A stretch of 64,000 nt of DNA from Pedobacter cryoconitis (lineage in GTDB: Bacteria > Bacteroidota > Bacteroidia > Sphingobacteriales > Sphingobacteriaceae): NCBI RefSeq assembly GCF_003259615.1, contig NZ_QLLR01000015.1:1-64000 (forward strand). The letters run 5' to 3'. A program made the translations under genes and the position numbers. Under the pieces are notes generated by a model. That model was not told the DNA's origin. It made no database searches and saw nothing but the letters and a program-made list of their open reading frames with translations. Below are positions 25,385 through 34,936 of this stretch, in pieces; within the stretch, counting starts at the first letter, position 1; every line of letters begins with the position of its first letter.

Positions 25385-26023
25385 CTATTGGATTTGAAAA
25401 AATAAAACAAATACAACCATCGTCCCCATAGAGAGCAACAGGTAAATTTCCTGCTCTTTAGTGATAGCTGATTTGATTTTATCAATCGCTTTGTAAATCG
25501 TATTGTAGACTGTATGAATAGAAACCTTATTTGTCCTTGCAATTTCCTGGTAAGATAAACCAAGGTAATATTTCTGATAAACCATATGACGCTGCTTCAC
25601 TGCCAGCTGCCCGACATAATCTTTTACAATCCGCTTTACCGTACCATTCACTCTTTGCTGAATATATTCATCTTCTACTGAGAGAGATAACTGAGCTACA
25701 GGAATATCATGAAGCGGATACAATTCAGCAGGGCTGATCATATTTTTCCGGTACAACTTTCTTAAAAAGCAAGTAATAATATAACTGTGGAAGTTATTGA
25801 CGTTTTGAAGCGATGATCTGTTTTCCCACAAATACAGGAATACATCGTTAATCGCATCTTTTACCACATCTTCAGAAAAGTATCTTTTATACCCTATCAA
25901 GCTGAGATAGTGATGATAATGAGAATATATAGTATAAAAATCATCTTCTCCTTCTGATTTTATAAAAGATTTCCAGCTATATTTTAAGTCGCGTCCCTTT
26001 AATCCTGCCATATCATTAACCAA
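25385..26023 (-). CDS. ECF RNA polymerase sigma factor with C-terminal membrane segment
   Basis: The 212 residues contain sigma region 2 (about 28-95, with DAINDVFLYLWENR) and region 4 (about 145-190, with GLSYQEIARTNKVSIHTVYN as the helix-turn-helix). After region 4 the protein ends in a hydrophobic stretch (IYLLLSMGTMVVFVLFF), so it may be membrane-tethered. Bacteroidota ECF factors of this size usually have a FecR-type anti-sigma and a SusC receptor beside them; neither is adjacent here. Target promoters are unknown; the flanking sbnA and GH95 genes are candidates only by position. Confidence 0.85.
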   Translation of the reverse strand: MVNDMAGLKGRDLKYSWKSFIKSEGEDDFYTIYSHYHHYLSLIGYKRYFSEDVVKDAINDVFLYLWENRSSLQNVNNFHSYIITCFLRKLYRKNMISPAELYPLHDIPVAQLSLSVEDEYIQQRVNGTVKRIVKDYVGQLAVKQRHMVYQKYYLGLSYQEIARTNKVSIHTVYNTIYKAIDKIKSAITKEQEIYLLLSMGTMVVFVLFFQIQ

Positions 26024-26479
26024 TTGAATATATTAATATATTTTATAAAGTAAAGCAACATACATTAATACATTATTAATTGAACAACTTATTATCATTA
26101 ACAAAATATATCAACAGGAACAAAAAACCGACAAATAAAATAACACGGGGAGATAAATCGTTATCATTTAACATTTAAAACCCTGATATTTGCTGTATCC
26201 TCTACAAGAAAACCTCTATTCCCCTGTAAAAGACAACAAACCCTTTATTTATCAATAAATTATCAAACTTTACATCCATCACTATAAACAGAATCAAGGA
26301 CTTACAGGATATTTATTTTTTTTATAACCACCCGGTAAATACGTATTAACTCTAATTATCAACAGATGCCTTAAAGTTAAATTATAAAAAATCAAATCTA
26401 TTTATTATTACACCAATCGGCGATTGCCCTAGGTGAATACGACAGGATTTTATAAAGAGAATTAAATTGGAGTTGCTGA
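26024..26479. other. Intergenic region upstream of the ECF sigma gene
   Basis: 456 AT-rich bases between the start of the sigma gene and the end of the GH95 gene. TAGATTTG on the minus strand (26393-26400) fits the Bacteroidota -7 consensus but lies about 370 bases before the sigma start and lacks a clear partner element. No convincing small gene or hairpin was seen. Confidence 0.4.
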
Positions 26480-28864
26480 TTACAGCAACTCCTGAAGGTT
26501 ATATATGCCTGCTGCGGCCGCAGACAAGCTGATCGTTTTATTTCCGTATTTAACGATACAGTTTCCTGCTTTTTTAGCTTTCAACTGTGCTGAAATCAGC
26601 TTACCATTATCCCATTGCATATCAATATTATATCCGCCTCTGGCTACCAGTCCTTTAACCTGGCCTTGTTTCCACTCTACAGGAAGAGCCGGCAAGAGTT
26701 CAATATATCCCTGATGGCTTTGCAGCAGCATTTCTGCAATTCCTGCGCCTCCGCCAAAGTTTCCATCAATCTGGAATGGCGGATGCGCGCAAAACAAATT
26801 TGCATAAGTACCGCCACCGTTCATTTTCACCTCTGCCCCATTCCCTACAAAACGCAGCAGTTTCTTTAACGCATCATAAGCTCTTTCGCCATTTTGCATT
26901 CTTGCCCATAAATTGATTCTCCAGGTGATAGCCCACCCCGTACCCTCATTGGTGCGGTCAGTTAAAGATTTTCGTACTGCATTAGCCAGTTCAGGATTTC
27001 CGGACGAGGTAATAGAATAACCCGGGTAGGCACCAAAAAGATGAGAAAGATGCCTGTGTTTAGGGTCCTGGTCTTTCCAATCATGATACCATTCCTGCAG
27101 ATTTCCTGCTTTACCAATGTGATAAGGCAACATCTTCTTTAAAGCACTTTTTACCTGGTTACGCACATCAGGATCTGCATTTAAAATTTCGCTTGCTTTT
27201 AGGTAATCATTAAATAATTCCCTGATAATAGCTAAATCGGCAGTACCACCATATAATAAGGACCCCACATAACCAGAAGGTGTCACATAGTTATTTTCGG
27301 GCGAAGTGGATGGAGCAGTCACCAGGTTGCCTTTTTTATCTGCGACTAAAAAGTCAAGACAAAATTGCACCGCACCTTTCAGCAGCGGATAACCCTGTTC
27401 CTGTAAATATTTTTTATCTTGTGTAAAAGCGTAATGCTCCCAAAGATGGGTAGCCATCCAGTTACCGCCCATTGGCCAGTTTGCCCATGCCGGAGAGCCT
27501 TTTCCGAAATCACCAACTGGATTTGTAATTGCCCATATATCGCTGTTATGGTGTAAAACCCAGCCACCAGCGCCGTAATAATTTCGGGCAGTAACTGCTC
27601 CATTTTTAGCCAGACGACCAATAAAATCAAGCAAAGGCTGGTGCATTTCCGGCAAATTCGCAGTTTCCACACCCCAGTAATTCATTTCCGCATTGATGTT
27701 GGTCGTATAATTACTACTCCATGGCGGCTGAACTTTCTCATTCCAGATGCCCTGCAAATTAGTAGACTGCCCGCCCGGTCTGGATGAACTTATCAATAGA
27801 TACCTGCTGTACTGATAATATAAAGCAACCAGTGCATTATCACTTTTACCGGCAGCAAATGAATTTAAACGATCAACTGTATTCAATTCTGCACGGTCTT
27901 CATCCCCTAAAGTAAGCTGTACCCGGTCATAATATTTCCTGAAATCCTGAGTGTGATTTTTTAACAATACCGTATAAGGAGCCGTATTTTGTAAATAACG
28001 GGATGCTATTTTCAGCTCATCTTTACCACGCGTACCCGGGTTCACATCAAATCCATTATAACTGGTAGCCATAGAAAGCACAATCACAGCTTCACGCGCA
28101 CCTGAAATATGTAACGTGCTATCCTTTGTACTATATTTTCCGTCTGTTTTGAGTACCTTAACCTGCGCAGTAAAGCGCATCGCGTTAACATCATCCCAAA
28201 TCACTTCATTGCCATGGTTCAGCGGAGAAACATGTACAGGTGAGTGCCCGTTCATAGCAAGGACTTTACCATTGGAAGACACCTTATGTTGCAACAGGCT
28301 ATTCAAACGGCAGGTAAAGTCCAGTTTGTCCTTTCCGCTGGCCGTAAACCTGACCACAACCAGCTGATCCGGATGGGAAATAAAAGTTTCACGGGTATAG
28401 GTTGTTCCATGAAGCGTATAACTGACTTTACTGATTGCATTTTGTATATCAAGCTCCCTTTTATAGGCTTCAGGCTCCCCCTGATGTTTAAAATCAAAAA
28501 TCAGGTTCCCAAGTGGCGCATAAGATTCTGAGAACTTCCCTTGCATAAAACGGACCAGCGAATCTGCCTTTTGATAGTTTTCCGCGAACAAAGCCTCCCT
28601 TACTGGCTTTAAATAAGTTTTTGCCTGAGGGTTCATATCTGGATTTACAGGACCACCCGCCCATAAAGTGGCTTCATTTAAGGAATAACGCTCTGAATGA
28701 ATACCACCGTAAACCATCACGCCAAGCCTTCCATTTCCTAAGGGCAATGCTTCTTCAAACTGTGTGGCAGGTTTACTATAAATAAGTTTATGGTTATTTT
28801 GCTGCGCAGAAGTTTGAAGGAAGAGCAACAGGAGGCCGGCAAAAAAAAGGAGATTTTTCTTCAT
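26480..28864 (-). CDS. GH95 family alpha-L-fucosidase (or related alpha-L-galactosidase)
   Basis: An exported enzyme of 794 residues from the ATG at 28864, which gives a clean signal peptide (MKKNLLFFAGLLLLFLQTSA); an upstream in-frame ATG adds 25 residues in front of it. Family signs are the N-terminal beta domain (LPLGNGRLGVMVYGG, YSLNEATLWAGG) and the (alpha/alpha)6 barrel with NINAEMNYWGVETANLPE, ENNYVTPSGYVG and the C-terminal FQIDGNFGGGAGIAEMLLQS. GH95 enzymes invert and release terminal alpha-1,2-L-fucose, and some act on L-galactose. It lies apart from the GH29/SusCD locus 9 kb away but the substrate theme is shared. Confidence 0.92.
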   Translation of the reverse strand: MKKNLLFFAGLLLLFLQTSAQQNNHKLIYSKPATQFEEALPLGNGRLGVMVYGGIHSERYSLNEATLWAGGPVNPDMNPQAKTYLKPVREALFAENYQKADSLVRFMQGKFSESYAPLGNLIFDFKHQGEPEAYKRELDIQNAISKVSYTLHGTTYTRETFISHPDQLVVVRFTASGKDKLDFTCRLNSLLQHKVSSNGKVLAMNGHSPVHVSPLNHGNEVIWDDVNAMRFTAQVKVLKTDGKYSTKDSTLHISGAREAVIVLSMATSYNGFDVNPGTRGKDELKIASRYLQNTAPYTVLLKNHTQDFRKYYDRVQLTLGDEDRAELNTVDRLNSFAAGKSDNALVALYYQYSRYLLISSSRPGGQSTNLQGIWNEKVQPPWSSNYTTNINAEMNYWGVETANLPEMHQPLLDFIGRLAKNGAVTARNYYGAGGWVLHHNSDIWAITNPVGDFGKGSPAWANWPMGGNWMATHLWEHYAFTQDKKYLQEQGYPLLKGAVQFCLDFLVADKKGNLVTAPSTSPENNYVTPSGYVGSLLYGGTADLAIIRELFNDYLKASEILNADPDVRNQVKSALKKMLPYHIGKAGNLQEWYHDWKDQDPKHRHLSHLFGAYPGYSITSSGNPELANAVRKSLTDRTNEGTGWAITWRINLWARMQNGERAYDALKKLLRFVGNGAEVKMNGGGTYANLFCAHPPFQIDGNFGGGAGIAEMLLQSHQGYIELLPALPVEWKQGQVKGLVARGGYNIDMQWDNGKLISAQLKAKKAGNCIVKYGNKTISLSAAAAGIYNLQELL

Positions 28865-29579
28865 TTGATATATAGCTTTTATTTGGTCAGCATAAAATAA
28901 AGAAATAATTGAATATCCCGGCTTTACTTTATTGGCCAATGATTAAACGATATAGGCCATAAAAAATCAGCAGCCTGTACCCCTGCCTGTAAGTTTACAG
29001 ATTTGTATTTAAAATAAAATTTTCCTGCTTAAAGTTAAAAATACCGCTGAGCGTATCAAACGCGAAGTACACCGTATATATATGATTATTAAGTGCTTAT
29101 AATTTACACAATCTTGGCCATAAAAATTACAAACCAGGAACCGAATTTTAGCACTACCGTTAGAACGTTCAGAATTAACCTGATCATTATATATAAAAGA
29201 CCCAATTCTGGTCAATCAGCTTAGCTGATCCGGAAATTAACAAAAGAATATCATTTTATAACGGCTTTTTGCTAATGCCTGGTAAAGATAGAAAGACCGG
29301 ATAAAATTCTTTTCCTGTAATAAAGTTTAGCAAACACGTACAGAAACCCCTTAAAGATTCCCGCTGTTAAAAGCGCAATTATCCTAAAACAGCAATTGTC
29401 TCCTGCGGAACTGAATTTTCCATAAAAATACTATTCGTAGTAATAAAACAACATATATATGTAATAAACACTACAAAATCGTTAATTTTCGACTATTTAA
29501 GTGAAAATTATTGACGAAGATTGCTTCTGCTTCACTATTTTTAAAATAGCTACCTATAAAGCAATTTAAATAAGCATAA
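28865..29579. other. Divergent intergenic region between GH95 and the TPR signalling gene
   Basis: 715 bases, AT-rich, holding the promoters of both divergent genes. I looked for TAnnTTTG elements close to either start and found none that is convincing. GGCC-containing half-repeats (TTGGCCAAT at about 28931, ATAGGCCAT at about 28953, TTGGCCATA at about 29113) recur but do not form a clean operator. No small gene was supported. Confidence 0.35.
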
Positions 29580-31043
29580 ATGAAGACAATCCTCAAAACG
29601 GCTGTCATTTCAACGTTAATCTTCTTTCTTTCTTCTATTTCCGTATATGCTGGAAACAGTCTTGGAGATAAAATAAAATCGGCCGTAAATTCTTCTCCGC
29701 ATAGCGCAGAAACACAGATTGAAAAACTGATCACTTCTTATATATGGATGGCCAAAGAAGAAAACCTAAGTGGTAACAGAGAAATATTATTATCGGTAAT
29801 TACAAAAAGCGATCTTCCGGATAAAAAAGCATTCAGCTATGAAATAGAGGCTTTATATGCGAAAAGACTGTTAAAATTCGAACAGGCAAAGCGTTATATC
29901 ATCAAAGCGCTGGACGAAACTCCCCAGGAAAATCCGCGATTTATCAGGCTGCTGAGAATACTGGCATTCATTGATACTGACCTGGAGAATTATATGCGTG
30001 CCATGGAAAGTTATCTGATCATAGAAAAGCAATTACAAAACCTTCAGGACACCAATAAGCTCATTTTGAATTATACCAACATCGCAGATCTTTATATCAA
30101 GAGCAGTCTCTACCAAGAAGCGATAGCAGCCCTTGATACCGCACATCATTTGGCCGTTCAACAAGGAAAAGCACAGATTCAGCTATTAGTTTATGAGAAT
30201 AAAGCCACGGCCTACTTCCATTTAAATAACCTGGACTCTTTAAGCTATTATGCAGATAAAGTGGCCAAAAGTCCTGCCCAGTCTGCGAATTCCGGCAATA
30301 TGTACCGCCTGAGATACATGATCCTGTTGTTAAAAAAAGATAAAAGATCAATTGATGAAATTAAGACGCTGATTGATAAGGCAGATGATCCGGAAAAATT
30401 ATACACTTATCTTCATTTAGCACAAGCCTATCTGCTGTTCGACCAAACAGAAAAGGCCAGAGAAATAGCCTTGATCTTGTTGTCATCCGGCGATCTGAAG
30501 AACCTCGGTCATATGAGATGTAAGTTATTTAATATTGTAGGTGATGCTTTTATAAAAGATAAAAAGTTTGCATTAGCTGCACAGTACTATAAAAAAGCAA
30601 CCGATCAGGCTGCCGTGAATACCGTAAGAACGATGAAAACCGGGAGTATTCTGAATTACCTGAAATACGACGAAATTAAGAAGAAATATGTGGTTGCCCA
30701 GGAAGACTTACAAGTGAGACAAAATTACTTTATGTTGTGTATGGCAGTTGCAGGGATGATCATATTAGCTTTTATTTTTCTGTACCGCTCGCTGAAAATG
30801 AAGAAAAAATATGATGAATTGATGTTCAATAAATTAAACAGTGAAATTTCATTTATCAATTCTCATGAGATCCGCGGATACTTAAGCAATATACTAGGTA
30901 TCATTATGGTCATCAGAATGAGTGAAGACAGGAAGGAAACCTATCTGGAGTTTGAACAGGCACTTTTTGATTCCGCTGAAAACCTGGATCACTCTATCCA
31001 GAATATCGCAAAGAAATTAAATGATAAAGCTGAATCTTGTTAA
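29580..31043 (+). CDS. TPR-containing membrane sensor with histidine-kinase DHp-like end and no ATPase domain
   Basis: The 487 residues comprise a signal peptide (MKTILKTAVISTLIFFLSSISVYA), a periplasmic helical region of TPR-type repeats (about 60-375; e.g. YTNIADLYIKSSLYQEAIAAL, FNIVGDAFIKDKKFALAAQYY), one TM helix (YFMLCMAVAGMIILAFIFLY, about 384-403) and a short cytosolic end. That end contains INSHEIRGYLSNILGIIMVI, which strongly resembles the H-box helix of histidine kinases (SHEIR-x-L-x-x-I-L-G), then a second helix, and stops. No HATPase follows. It may be phosphorylated by a partner or simply dimerise. It is unlinked to a response regulator. Confidence 0.8.
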   Translation: MKTILKTAVISTLIFFLSSISVYAGNSLGDKIKSAVNSSPHSAETQIEKLITSYIWMAKEENLSGNREILLSVITKSDLPDKKAFSYEIEALYAKRLLKFEQAKRYIIKALDETPQENPRFIRLLRILAFIDTDLENYMRAMESYLIIEKQLQNLQDTNKLILNYTNIADLYIKSSLYQEAIAALDTAHHLAVQQGKAQIQLLVYENKATAYFHLNNLDSLSYYADKVAKSPAQSANSGNMYRLRYMILLLKKDKRSIDEIKTLIDKADDPEKLYTYLHLAQAYLLFDQTEKAREIALILLSSGDLKNLGHMRCKLFNIVGDAFIKDKKFALAAQYYKKATDQAAVNTVRTMKTGSILNYLKYDEIKKKYVVAQEDLQVRQNYFMLCMAVAGMIILAFIFLYRSLKMKKKYDELMFNKLNSEISFINSHEIRGYLSNILGIIMVIRMSEDRKETYLEFEQALFDSAENLDHSIQNIAKKLNDKAESC

Positions 31044-31067
31044 TCAAGTTCAGCTTTATCATTTAAT
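31016..31067. terminator. Perfect 19-bp hairpin straddling the TPR gene stop codon
   Basis: Left arm 31016-31034 lies inside the last codons of the TPR gene; the right arm 31049-31067 is its exact reverse complement; the 14-base loop holds the stop codon (31041-31043). ATTATTTT follows. It probably ends transcription for both converging genes. Confidence 0.75.
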
Positions 31068-31073
31068 ATTATT

Positions 31074-31505
31074 TTAAACTAAGACTTCCGGTTCCGTTTC
31101 TTGTTCAACTGCGGCTGCTTTGAGTCTTAACTGCTTATTGTGCTCCTGAAACTGAGCTTTGGCTGCTGGATGTAAAGCAAGAATGCCATTTACCTGATCC
31201 GCTCTGCCTTCTTCAATTCTAGCATTCAGGTCTGTTACGTCCTGTTCAGAGAGGCTGCCGTTTTCAAATTTAGCGGTCCAGTGCTGCATGAATTTTGCCA
31301 GTTCCTGAGTTTCTATTTCTTTAACAATCGGAGATAAACTCAACTTCAACTGATCCGCTTCGTGCATTTCCTTTGTATAAAAAGGGTTCAATGCTTTGAG
31401 CAAAGGGATATTATAGTTTTGTACTTTTCTGATTACATGGATCAGGTAAGGGATCGCAAGTATAACAACCAATAAAATTGTTATCGTAGTCGCATTTAAG
31501 TTCAT
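31074..31505 (-). CDS. Small membrane-anchored hypothetical protein downstream of dnaA
   Basis: The 143-residue product begins with one TM helix (TITILLVVILAIPYLIHVI, residues 7-25), after which an acidic, Gln/Glu-rich and helical soluble part follows (KLSLSPIVKEIETQELAKFM, SEQDVTDLNARIEEGRADQV). No domain was recognised. It starts 22 bases after the dnaA stop on the same strand and so is likely in the dnaA operon. The soluble part probably faces the cytoplasm given the basic residues after the helix. Confidence 0.65.
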   Translation of the reverse strand: MNLNATTITILLVVILAIPYLIHVIRKVQNYNIPLLKALNPFYTKEMHEADQLKLSLSPIVKEIETQELAKFMQHWTAKFENGSLSEQDVTDLNARIEEGRADQVNGILALHPAAKAQFQEHNKQLRLKAAAVEQETEPEVLV

Positions 31506-31527
31506 CGGATTTTATTGCTGGTTTGAA

Positions 31528-32958
31528 TTAACTCATCTTTAATTTCTTCTGGATATCATTTACGTATCCTTTGAATTTTTTATCACTGTCAATCAGGTCT
31601 TCTACAGTTTGACAAGCATAAATTACTGTAGAGTGATCTCTGCCTCCGTAAAACGCACCGATACTCTTCAAAGAAGATTTAGTCAGGCTTTTAGACAGGT
31701 ACATAGAGATTTGTCTGGCCTGTACAACTTCACGTTTACGGGTTGGTGATTTCACAAGGTCAACAGCAACTTCAAAATATTCACAAACTAATTTCTGGAT
31801 ATATTCCATTGAAATTTCTTTGGAAGTATTTTTAATGAAATTTTTCAACATCGATTTAGCAAGGGCAAGGTCGATCTCTTTTTTATTCAAAGTTGCCTGT
31901 GCAAGTAAAGAAACCATTGCGCCTTCCAGTTCACGGACATTGTTATCAATGTTATGTGCTACGTATTCTACTACCTCTGCTGGCAGGTCAATGTCATCAC
32001 TGGCCATTTTCTTTCTCAGAATAGCAATCCTTGTTTCTAAATCAGGAATTTGTAAATCTGCAGATAAGCCCCATTTGAAACGGCTCAGCAAACGTTCTTC
32101 TAAACCAGATAAGTCTTTTGGAGCTTTATCTGAAGTAATGATGATTTGTTTACCAGATTGGTGTAAGTGGTTAAAAATATGGAAGAAAATATCTTGTGTT
32201 TTTTCTTTCCCGGCGAAGTTGTGAATATCATCCATGATAATCACGTCCATAGCCTGGTAGAAGTTCACGAAGTCATTGATCGTGTTATTTTTCAAAGATT
32301 CAACAAACTGCTGACAGAATTTTTCGCAGGATACAAAAATCACTAATTTGTCTGGGTAAGTACGTTTGATCTCGTTACCGATGGCTTGAGCTAAATGTGT
32401 TTTACCTAGTCCTACCGCACCATAAATCATCAATGGATTGAATGATGTTGCGCCAGGTTTAGCGGCAACAGCGAAGCCCGCAGAGCGTGCCAGACGGTTG
32501 CAATCTCCCTCAATGTAATTCTCTAAAGTGTAATTAGAGTTCAGCTGAGGATCAACGTTTAATTTCTTCAAACCCGGAATTACAAAAGGGTTTCTTAAGT
32601 CTTTACTGATCGGCGCTGGTGTCGGCATAGCTTTGGAAGCAATGGTATTGGTATTTGCCGGTGAACTTGCAGCAATATACGGGGTATTGCTTTTTGATGG
32701 TTTATTGTCTACAACGATGTTGTATTCCAAACGTCCTTCGTCTCCTAGTTCCTGCTTTACTGTTTTGCGTAAAAGGCCAACGTAATGTTCTTCTAACCAC
32801 TCATAGAAGAACAAACTTGGTACTTGTACAGTTAAAACGTTACCTTCCAATTTTAAGGCCGAGATCGGTTCGAACCAAGTCTTATAACTTTGATTCGGGA
32901 TGTTAGCTTTAATGGTTTGAAGCGAGTTATTCCACACTGTTGTACAAGTATTCTGCAT
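31528..32958 (-). CDS. dnaA: Chromosomal replication initiator protein DnaA
   Basis: From the ATG at 32958 the protein is 476 residues (MQNTCTTVWNNSLQTIKANI), the normal family start; the open frame extends 30 residues further upstream without homology. Domain I is at the N-terminus (YKTWFEPISAL), then a variable linker, an AAA+ domain with Walker A GAVGLGKTH and Walker B VIIMDDIHNF, and domain IV with the DnaA signature GGRDHSTVIYACQTV that binds DnaA boxes. It melts the origin and loads the helicase. The small membrane gene follows by 22 bases. The 475 bases upstream contain one perfect DnaA box. Confidence 0.97.
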   Translation of the reverse strand: MQNTCTTVWNNSLQTIKANIPNQSYKTWFEPISALKLEGNVLTVQVPSLFFYEWLEEHYVGLLRKTVKQELGDEGRLEYNIVVDNKPSKSNTPYIAASSPANTNTIASKAMPTPAPISKDLRNPFVIPGLKKLNVDPQLNSNYTLENYIEGDCNRLARSAGFAVAAKPGATSFNPLMIYGAVGLGKTHLAQAIGNEIKRTYPDKLVIFVSCEKFCQQFVESLKNNTINDFVNFYQAMDVIIMDDIHNFAGKEKTQDIFFHIFNHLHQSGKQIIITSDKAPKDLSGLEERLLSRFKWGLSADLQIPDLETRIAILRKKMASDDIDLPAEVVEYVAHNIDNNVRELEGAMVSLLAQATLNKKEIDLALAKSMLKNFIKNTSKEISMEYIQKLVCEYFEVAVDLVKSPTRKREVVQARQISMYLSKSLTKSSLKSIGAFYGGRDHSTVIYACQTVEDLIDSDKKFKGYVNDIQKKLKMS

Positions 32959-33048
32959 AGTTTTTTTATGGTTATTGGTAATGTTATTGGCCCTGAAAAA
33001 AGCTTCCTTCCTTTTTGGGATTGCGAAGATCCAGAAAATTACCAACAA

Positions 33049-33433
33049 AAAAACATAAACTTATACCCAGCAGTAAGCCACTAAAAAGCAATTAATTAGC
33101 TCTTTTTTTTTGGCCATAATGTTGATAAGTATGGGTTACCAACAGGTGTTGTTAACTAAAGACGTGTTAACAACTTTACCAGGTTATTAACCACTGGATG
33201 TAGCGGGCAAAAAACTAATAACTATCAACCAGTTAGGTTAAATTTCCGAAGGAAGACAGGGCTTGTTAATAACTTTTGAAAATCAGGTTTTTTGAATTTT
33301 CAGCTTTGCTTTTTGAATATTGAGCTAAAAAAGGCATAATTTCCGGGATGGGAAACCGGGGTTATACACATTGCTGAATATGAAGTAAAACAGGGGGGCA
33401 TAAGTTCTAGTTTACCCACCCTGTTTTTAAAGA
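33049..33433. other. dnaA upstream region, possible oriC-type element
   Basis: AT-rich gene-free stretch upstream of dnaA. TTATACACA at 33362-33370 is an exact DnaA box (TTATNCACA) and TGTTGATAA near 33120 is a one-mismatch inverse box. Several GTTAATAAC/TTATTAACC-like words are present. One perfect box is too few to assert an origin; it may instead be autoregulatory. Confidence 0.3.
33387..33426 (-). terminator. Terminator of the exported hypothetical gene
   Basis: AAAACAGGGGGG (33387-33398) pairs with CCCACCCTGTTTT (33414-33426) with one bulged A. On the minus strand the hairpin follows the 33434-33919 gene and ends in TTTTACTTCA. Confidence 0.65.
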
Positions 33434-33919
33434 TTACTCTTTGATCCTTGTTGCCGGAATTGTTTCTACGGGTGTATTTCCGTCATAAACTTTGGTAATA
33501 CCATGTGCATCGGTAGTCACCGCGCCAAGTCTTCTAACGACCGTAGGAAGCCTTTCCGTATACCCACCCGCCAAAATCATGCTTTTTGGGAGCAACAGGA
33601 CTAATTTCTGCTGAGCAGGGTCTTTACTGACGAAAATAAACTCATGCAGGTTTTCATCTGCAGCCAGCTTATTTTTAAAAGTATGGTTACCTGAAACAGG
33701 CTGGATTTTCAATTTACCCATATTTGTTCCTTTACCCAGATCTACCTTCCGGAGGTCCAGAATATGGTATCTCCCCGGAACAGTTTGGATTTCAACCGCT
33801 TCGTTTACTTCAAAACCTGGGGCATTCGCAAGAATTGGTTCAGTGCGCCGCAATTCTTGTCCATATACAGTTATGGAAAACATGGCCGTTAAAGCCAGAC
33901 TTAAAATGTGTTTTTTCAT
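33434..33919 (-). CDS. Exported hypothetical protein
   Basis: The 161-residue product has a cleavable signal (MKKHILSLALTAMFSITVYGQ), followed by a beta-rich sequence with KIQPVSGNHTFKNKLAADEN and QKLVLLLPKSMILAGG. No catalytic pattern or known domain was recognised. It is a single-gene unit with its own terminator and shares the dnaA upstream region at its 3' side. Periplasmic location is likely, function unknown. Confidence 0.65.
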   Translation of the reverse strand: MKKHILSLALTAMFSITVYGQELRRTEPILANAPGFEVNEAVEIQTVPGRYHILDLRKVDLGKGTNMGKLKIQPVSGNHTFKNKLAADENLHEFIFVSKDPAQQKLVLLLPKSMILAGGYTERLPTVVRRLGAVTTDAHGITKVYDGNTPVETIPATRIKE

Positions 33920-34104
33920 GATGCTGATCTATTAAATATTCAATAGCTTAAAGATCAGGCATAGTAGTGTTAAGCAAAGTTACACTTTGTTAAAGTTTGT
34001 CAAATGACAGGTGCCTTAAGGTATTGTTTTCCAAGTTGTGAGATTCAAAATTACAGGTATTAACAGTGATTAGATTAGTTATTAACCGTGATCAGCATAA
34101 TGAT

Positions 34105-34120
34105 TTGTATTCAAATACAA
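34105..34120. promoter_or_regulatory. Palindrome upstream of the 34174 membrane protein gene
   Basis: TTGTATT-CA-AATACAA is a 7-bp perfect palindrome 54 bases before the ATG. It is a reasonable size for a dimeric-repressor operator, but no regulator gene is adjacent. Confidence 0.25.
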
Positions 34121-34173
34121 CGACTATTCCGGATTTAATCAATAAATTGGAGCTCATTTATTAATCAAGCTAT

Positions 34174-34929
34174 ATGTATCTATCGGGAGACTATTTTATA
34201 ATTATGCTATTGGGCGCAGGTGCATTGGCAGTACTGCTTCTGGGCTTACTCCTCTCTATTGTTGTTTTCTACTCCAGAAAGACTGTACCTGAAATTATTG
34301 CCTGGATTTGCGGCGGATTATCTCTTGCGCTCTACGCAGCCTTTGCCTATTTTGGTGTTTCCAGACAGTCCGAATGGTTTGATGCCTATCTTATAGCCAT
34401 ATTCCTGATTTTCTTTTTACTCCTGAAATACCGTTCAAAATTAGCACAAGGCAACAAATTGAAACTGGTTTTAATCTTTAGAATAGTAATTATCCTGATG
34501 ACTTTTTCTACGCTTTGTAAAAGAGTTATCAATTATATAGTTTCTTCCGGAGTGATTGACTATCAATCGGGCGGGCTCAAAATATTCTATACCTGTCAAA
34601 CCGTAATCTTCTGGTGTATGGTCACTTCTTCCTGTATCTGGTATTTATACCAGGTAAAACCGCCTTTAGTGAAAAGTGAAATCTTTAAAACTGCTGTATT
34701 GTTCAACTGGCCCGTCTTTTTCCTGACGGTTACTTTAGGTATGCTACTCTTTTATATAGAATACATCAACATAAATAACAGCACAACAATTTCTATGCTT
34801 TTTAATCAGAAATTTTTGTTCGGTCAAATGGGCTTTCTGATAGTTGGCTGTACAATTTCAGCGATTATCGCGACTTCAATTTATTATTACTTTCAAACCG
34901 GGAAGAATAAAACAATTATCAATCAATAA
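34174..34929 (+). CDS. Hypothetical polytopic membrane protein
   Basis: A 251-residue protein with about seven hydrophobic helices (e.g. IIMLLGAGALAVLLLGLLLS, IIAWICGGLSLALYAAFAYF, AYLIAIFLIFFLLL, FNWPVFFLTVTLGMLLFYI, MGFLIVGCTISAIIATSIYY), indicating an integral inner-membrane protein. No transporter or enzyme motif was found and I do not recognise the family. It lies seven bases before the SRPBCC gene, so the two are probably cotranscribed, though nothing links their functions. Confidence 0.65.
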   Translation: MYLSGDYFIIMLLGAGALAVLLLGLLLSIVVFYSRKTVPEIIAWICGGLSLALYAAFAYFGVSRQSEWFDAYLIAIFLIFFLLLKYRSKLAQGNKLKLVLIFRIVIILMTFSTLCKRVINYIVSSGVIDYQSGGLKIFYTCQTVIFWCMVTSSCIWYLYQVKPPLVKSEIFKTAVLFNWPVFFLTVTLGMLLFYIEYININNSTTISMLFNQKFLFGQMGFLIVGCTISAIIATSIYYYFQTGKNKTIINQ

Positions 34930-34936
34930 CCTGATT

